From Catenibacterium mitsuokai (lineage in GTDB: Bacteria > Bacillota_I > Bacilli_A > Erysipelotrichales > Coprobacillaceae): DNA of 64,000 nt. Positions 61,259-64,000 of this stretch are shown piece by piece. The translations under genes were made by a program, and so were the position numbers. The first letter of the stretch is position 1; every line of letters starts with the position of its first letter. The notes beneath the pieces were generated by a model. It saw nothing but the letters and a program-made list of their open reading frames with translations. It did no database searches and was not told the DNA's origin. The stretch spans positions 1,915,972 to 1,979,971 of the forward strand of contig NZ_CP102271.1 in NCBI RefSeq assembly GCF_025148785.1, in the 5' to 3' direction.

Positions 61259-63350
61259 AATCTTCTCCTTCCTTTACTGCATGTTGATTGACAGTAATTG
61301 AATAATTATTTTTATTGGTAATGTGAATGTGCTGATCAGTTACCTTGATATCAAATCTTGATTCACCGATATGGAAATCCTCCCAGAAGAAGTTTCCAAT
61401 AAATTCCTTCGGATGAATCGTTAAGTGTTTGTTTGGTGCATCATAGTTGATTCCTAAGAATTCTGTAATGAACAAGATATAAAAGATACCTGATGCCCAT
61501 CCACATTTACCACAACTGTTCATTCGTGTGACATCTCCAGTAGGTGCCCCTACTTTATAAGGCCACCACCACCAGCTGCCATCTAAATCAGCCAGTCTTT
61601 CTAATTCTTTAAATCTGCCGTTTTCTCCACTCCAGTTTTCTACATTATCTGCACCATTCAATATTGAAATATATCCTGGGAATGTTGCACCTGACTGGTT
61701 ACCCCATTTAATCCCTCTGCTCAGCTTACTATAAGTAGGATTCTCATCACTTGAACTGAATTGTCCATAGTGAGTTGTCCTGTCTCCTGCCTCATAGCCA
61801 TAATATTTCAATAATGTAGTGTCTGATTCTTCACCATCATGCATTCTTAATATGATAGTACCGTCATGATCCACGTCAGTTAAGAACTGAAGTCCTTGAT
61901 CAAGCATCTCTTTACGATAACACTCATCTGACATATGTTCTTTTGTATCTGGATCAAGTGATGCAATACCTTCTAGAAAAATACGATGACCATTCGTTTC
62001 TACAGTCATATATTTCTCTATATCATTCTTGATTGCCTGGGCTTCATTTTCTAGTTCAATCGCATATTCCTTCTCGTCAAAGATTTCAAGTGCAAGTCTT
62101 GATAGGGAACGACATGCACGATATACACAAATGTTAGATCCTGTATGATATGTGCCAAGGGAGTAGGCGTCTGAAATCCATATACTGTGGTATAGATGTG
62201 GTTCATCTGGATTTCTAGAAGTAATGACTTCGTTAAGGATTTCCTTCATCTGTTTATATAAATCTTCATTATCTAGAAAGAAATGATGATCACCAAAATA
62301 ATCATAATACGCACCAGAAAGTAGAATGACTGATAATGAATTGCTTAATGAATGGAAGATACCGCCTTTAAATTTGGTTCCAGGGTATTTAATACCATAT
62401 TGAGCAAACCATTTTATAGTTTGTTTACATAGGTCAGGTTCGGTCATTGTATAAGGTAAGCTAGAATAATACATATCTTTATTCCATATATGAGGAGTAA
62501 CGGGGTATGTGCCCCAGTTTGAGCCCAATATTTGATCATAACTATTCATGGCGAAAGCACCGGACGCCTGCTGATAGGCTCTTTCAATTAAGTATCCTGC
62601 CATTGGATCATTATCAAAATGGACTTTACCTATGCATTGTTTATAATACTGACGTGTTTCTTCTAACCATTCATCAATACTTCTGCTAAACAGTTTCTGT
62701 GTGTCTTGATACGCATTAGGATCAGTGAAAGCAATCATGAATTCTTTTTGAGAATGAGGTGGTAAAGTAAATGAAATACAGTTGTGAGATTGTGTCTCAC
62801 GGCATTCTATTAATACATTTCTTGTATCAGAGTATTTCTTTTTATAGAGAGAAGGAAGTTCTAAGACTCCTTCTCCTTCTGTATCGCTTTGATTCTCAAC
62901 GATAATACCATACATCAAACTGCTTAATCTTTCTCCATCATGAGTAATAGGCGCAGCAGCTATCAAACTGACTGTTCCATAGTTAAAATGATGAATACTT
63001 CTTGGAAAAAGATTATCTGCAAGATCAGATACGACATCTACATTATCAGATTTTAATTCAGTTCTTTTACCATTCCATGTGATAGAGACAGAAAGATCAT
63101 GTTCCTGGACAAAGTCTTTTCCTACCCATACACCTGGTTTGCTTTCCATGTAGTAGTTGTGATGAAAGAAAGTAAGGTTTTTAATTGTGCCAAATTCATC
63201 AAGATTAGCTTGAACTTTTTGATTGGAAGAATCAAATGAAAATGTATCATCTGGAAGCTTATTGCGATAATAACTGATTGTGTTGTCTGTACTATAGATT
63301 CCATTCTTGATTCTTAGCATATAGAATGGATTGCATTTCATTGTATTCAA
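61242..63350 (-). CDS. Putative (alpha/alpha)6-barrel glycoside hydrolase, TTG start
   Basis: Cytoplasmic protein of 702 residues. An N-terminal beta-rich domain (about 1-230) precedes a helical barrel. Aromatic- and acid-rich loops (GSNWGTYPVTPHIWNKDMYYSSLPY; LYHSIWISDAYSLGTYHTGSN; DLDGSWWWWPYKVGAPTGDV) look like the catalytic face of GH clan-L or GH63/GH116-type enzymes, and a small C-terminal beta domain follows. I cannot assign the family. The TTG at 63350 is preferred because AGGAGG is six bases upstream; ATG 63341 is an alternative. It is co-transcribed with GH172 and EIID. Confidence 0.72.
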   Translation of the reverse strand: MNTMKCNPFYMLRIKNGIYSTDNTISYYRNKLPDDTFSFDSSNQKVQANLDEFGTIKNLTFFHHNYYMESKPGVWVGKDFVQEHDLSVSITWNGKRTELKSDNVDVVSDLADNLFPRSIHHFNYGTVSLIAAAPITHDGERLSSLMYGIIVENQSDTEGEGVLELPSLYKKKYSDTRNVLIECRETQSHNCISFTLPPHSQKEFMIAFTDPNAYQDTQKLFSRSIDEWLEETRQYYKQCIGKVHFDNDPMAGYLIERAYQQASGAFAMNSYDQILGSNWGTYPVTPHIWNKDMYYSSLPYTMTEPDLCKQTIKWFAQYGIKYPGTKFKGGIFHSLSNSLSVILLSGAYYDYFGDHHFFLDNEDLYKQMKEILNEVITSRNPDEPHLYHSIWISDAYSLGTYHTGSNICVYRACRSLSRLALEIFDEKEYAIELENEAQAIKNDIEKYMTVETNGHRIFLEGIASLDPDTKEHMSDECYRKEMLDQGLQFLTDVDHDGTIILRMHDGEESDTTLLKYYGYEAGDRTTHYGQFSSSDENPTYSKLSRGIKWGNQSGATFPGYISILNGADNVENWSGENGRFKELERLADLDGSWWWWPYKVGAPTGDVTRMNSCGKCGWASGIFYILFITEFLGINYDAPNKHLTIHPKEFIGNFFWEDFHIGESRFDIKVTDQHIHITNKNNYSITVNQHAVKEGEDYEFTK

Positions 63351-63371
63351 AGCGACCTCCTGTGATATTTA

Positions 63372-64000
63372 CTAGCAAATACCTAATAGTGATAAAACGA
63401 TTCCTAATGCAACGATACCAAAGATAATAGCGATAACGTTGACTTTCTTATTTAATAGCTTATAGCAGCCAAATGTCATTAATAATGGAACGATACCTTT
63501 AAAGATACTATCAAGAGCTGACTGAACATTCATTAATGACTGTCCCTTCATCTTGAATTCAAGAATTGTCTTAAATACGACTGTCTGGCTAGTCATGGCA
63601 CCAACCATAATTAAACCAACAATACCAGCTGCTTTTGTAAGGATTTCAATCATGCCGTTTGCATATAATTTTTCAATATACTTAGCCCCTAAAGAATATC
63701 CTAAACATGCACCATAGTATCTGCATAGGAAGTTTGGTACGTTGAATAATACTAAGAAGATAATTGGAGCAAGGATGTTACCAGCATTAGCAAAACCAAT
63801 AGCAAGACCTGCACAAACTACTCTCCATACACCCCAGAATAATGAGTCACCAATACCAGCTAAAGGACCCATTAAACTTGTTTTAATAGAACCAATTGCA
63901 TTGGCATCAAAGTCTGGTTTTTCACTGTTTTCTTTTTCCATTGAGCCAGCAATACCCATTACAAATGATGCAAGAGGTACTGTAGTACTGAAGTAAGAGA
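63372..64000 (-). CDS. PTS mannose-family EIID component, partial at window edge
   Basis: Integral membrane component; at least 209 residues are visible and the frame continues past 64000. MGIAGSMEKENSEKPDFDANAIGSIKTSLMGPLAGIGDSLFWG is the classic EIID signature. About four C-terminal spans follow, ending LGIVLSLLGIC. EIID pairs with EIIC, and EIIA/EIIB should lie upstream outside the window. Substrate range of the family includes mannose, fructose, sorbose and hexosamines. Confidence 0.95.
   Translation of the reverse strand, partial: SYFSTTVPLASFVMGIAGSMEKENSEKPDFDANAIGSIKTSLMGPLAGIGDSLFWGVWRVVCAGLAIGFANAGNILAPIIFLVLFNVPNFLCRYYGACLGYSLGAKYIEKLYANGMIEILTKAAGIVGLIMVGAMTSQTVVFKTILEFKMKGQSLMNVQSALDSIFKGIVPLLMTFGCYKLLNKKVNVIAIIFGIVALGIVLSLLGIC

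Noticed and set aside
56170-64000. A -24/-12 sigma-54 promoter inside the window
   Set aside because: No TGGCAC-N5-TTGC-like site was seen upstream of any gene here. The PTS operon promoter must lie beyond the right edge.
1-64000. CRISPR array or prophage
   Set aside because: No regularly spaced direct repeats, cas genes, integrase or phage structural genes were seen anywhere in the window.

Overview
The window looks like chromosomal DNA from a low-GC Bacillota, most likely a gut member of the Erysipelotrichia. The basis is strong AGGAGG ribosome binding sites, TTGACA/TATAAT promoters, T-box and FMN riboswitch control, a sortase pilus locus, PRD-type PTS regulators and AT-rich coding sequence. 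The genus cannot be fixed from sequence alone. The right edge cuts a PTS gene. The left edge lies just downstream of folA.

1-10 kb: minus-strand metabolism. thyA-folA, a TIM-barrel protein, an NCS2 purine permease and a compact aromatic operon, aroF-aroB-aroA-aroC-pheA-aroK. The operon is preceded by a T-box leader whose specifier reads as UUC (Phe). 10-19 kb: a complete pilus operon read right to left: a SipA-like signal peptidase homologue, a 1560-residue LPDTG adhesin, a major pilin, a class C sortase, a small Cna-B pilin with a degenerate sorting signal, and a membrane-anchored protein that aligns with the sortase fold but lacks the catalytic His. An RpiR regulator lies upstream.

19-34 kb: cytoplasmic alpha-amylase, an orphan 28-codon peptide gene, aspartokinase, FMN-riboswitch-controlled ribU, a complete 1.76-kb IS30-family element, small membrane and regulatory genes, a 2H phosphoesterase-uridine kinase fusion, tRNA-Arg(CCG), and a PTS EIICB with its PRD antiterminator. 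35-50 kb: a DUF5011-NlpC/P60 cell-wall hydrolase, threonine aldolase, two type II toxin-antitoxin pairs, nitroreductase, a surface gene cut by an IS remnant, an MGMT homologue with Ser in place of the alkyl-accepting Cys, an amino-acid ABC transporter, MATE pump, a second RpiR regulator and a HAD phosphatase.

50-64 kb: a secreted GH16 enzyme with three carbohydrate-binding-like repeats; an unassigned coiled-coil plus HIRAN gene pair bracketed by a near-identical 20-bp repeat; and a toxin-antitoxin locus in which an MqsR-like toxin gene has been split by an IS1595-family element while the downstream MqsA/HTH/Panacea antitoxin stays intact. The toxin can be rebuilt exactly by removing the element and one copy of its 8-bp target duplication. 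The last block is a carbohydrate system: sigma-54 factor RpoN and a LevR-type PRD activator under their own promoter, then GH172 (DUF2961), a large putative (alpha/alpha)6 glycosidase and a mannose-family PTS EIID running off the edge. This suggests sigma-54-controlled uptake and cleavage of a furanoside such as a difructose anhydride or arabinofuranoside.
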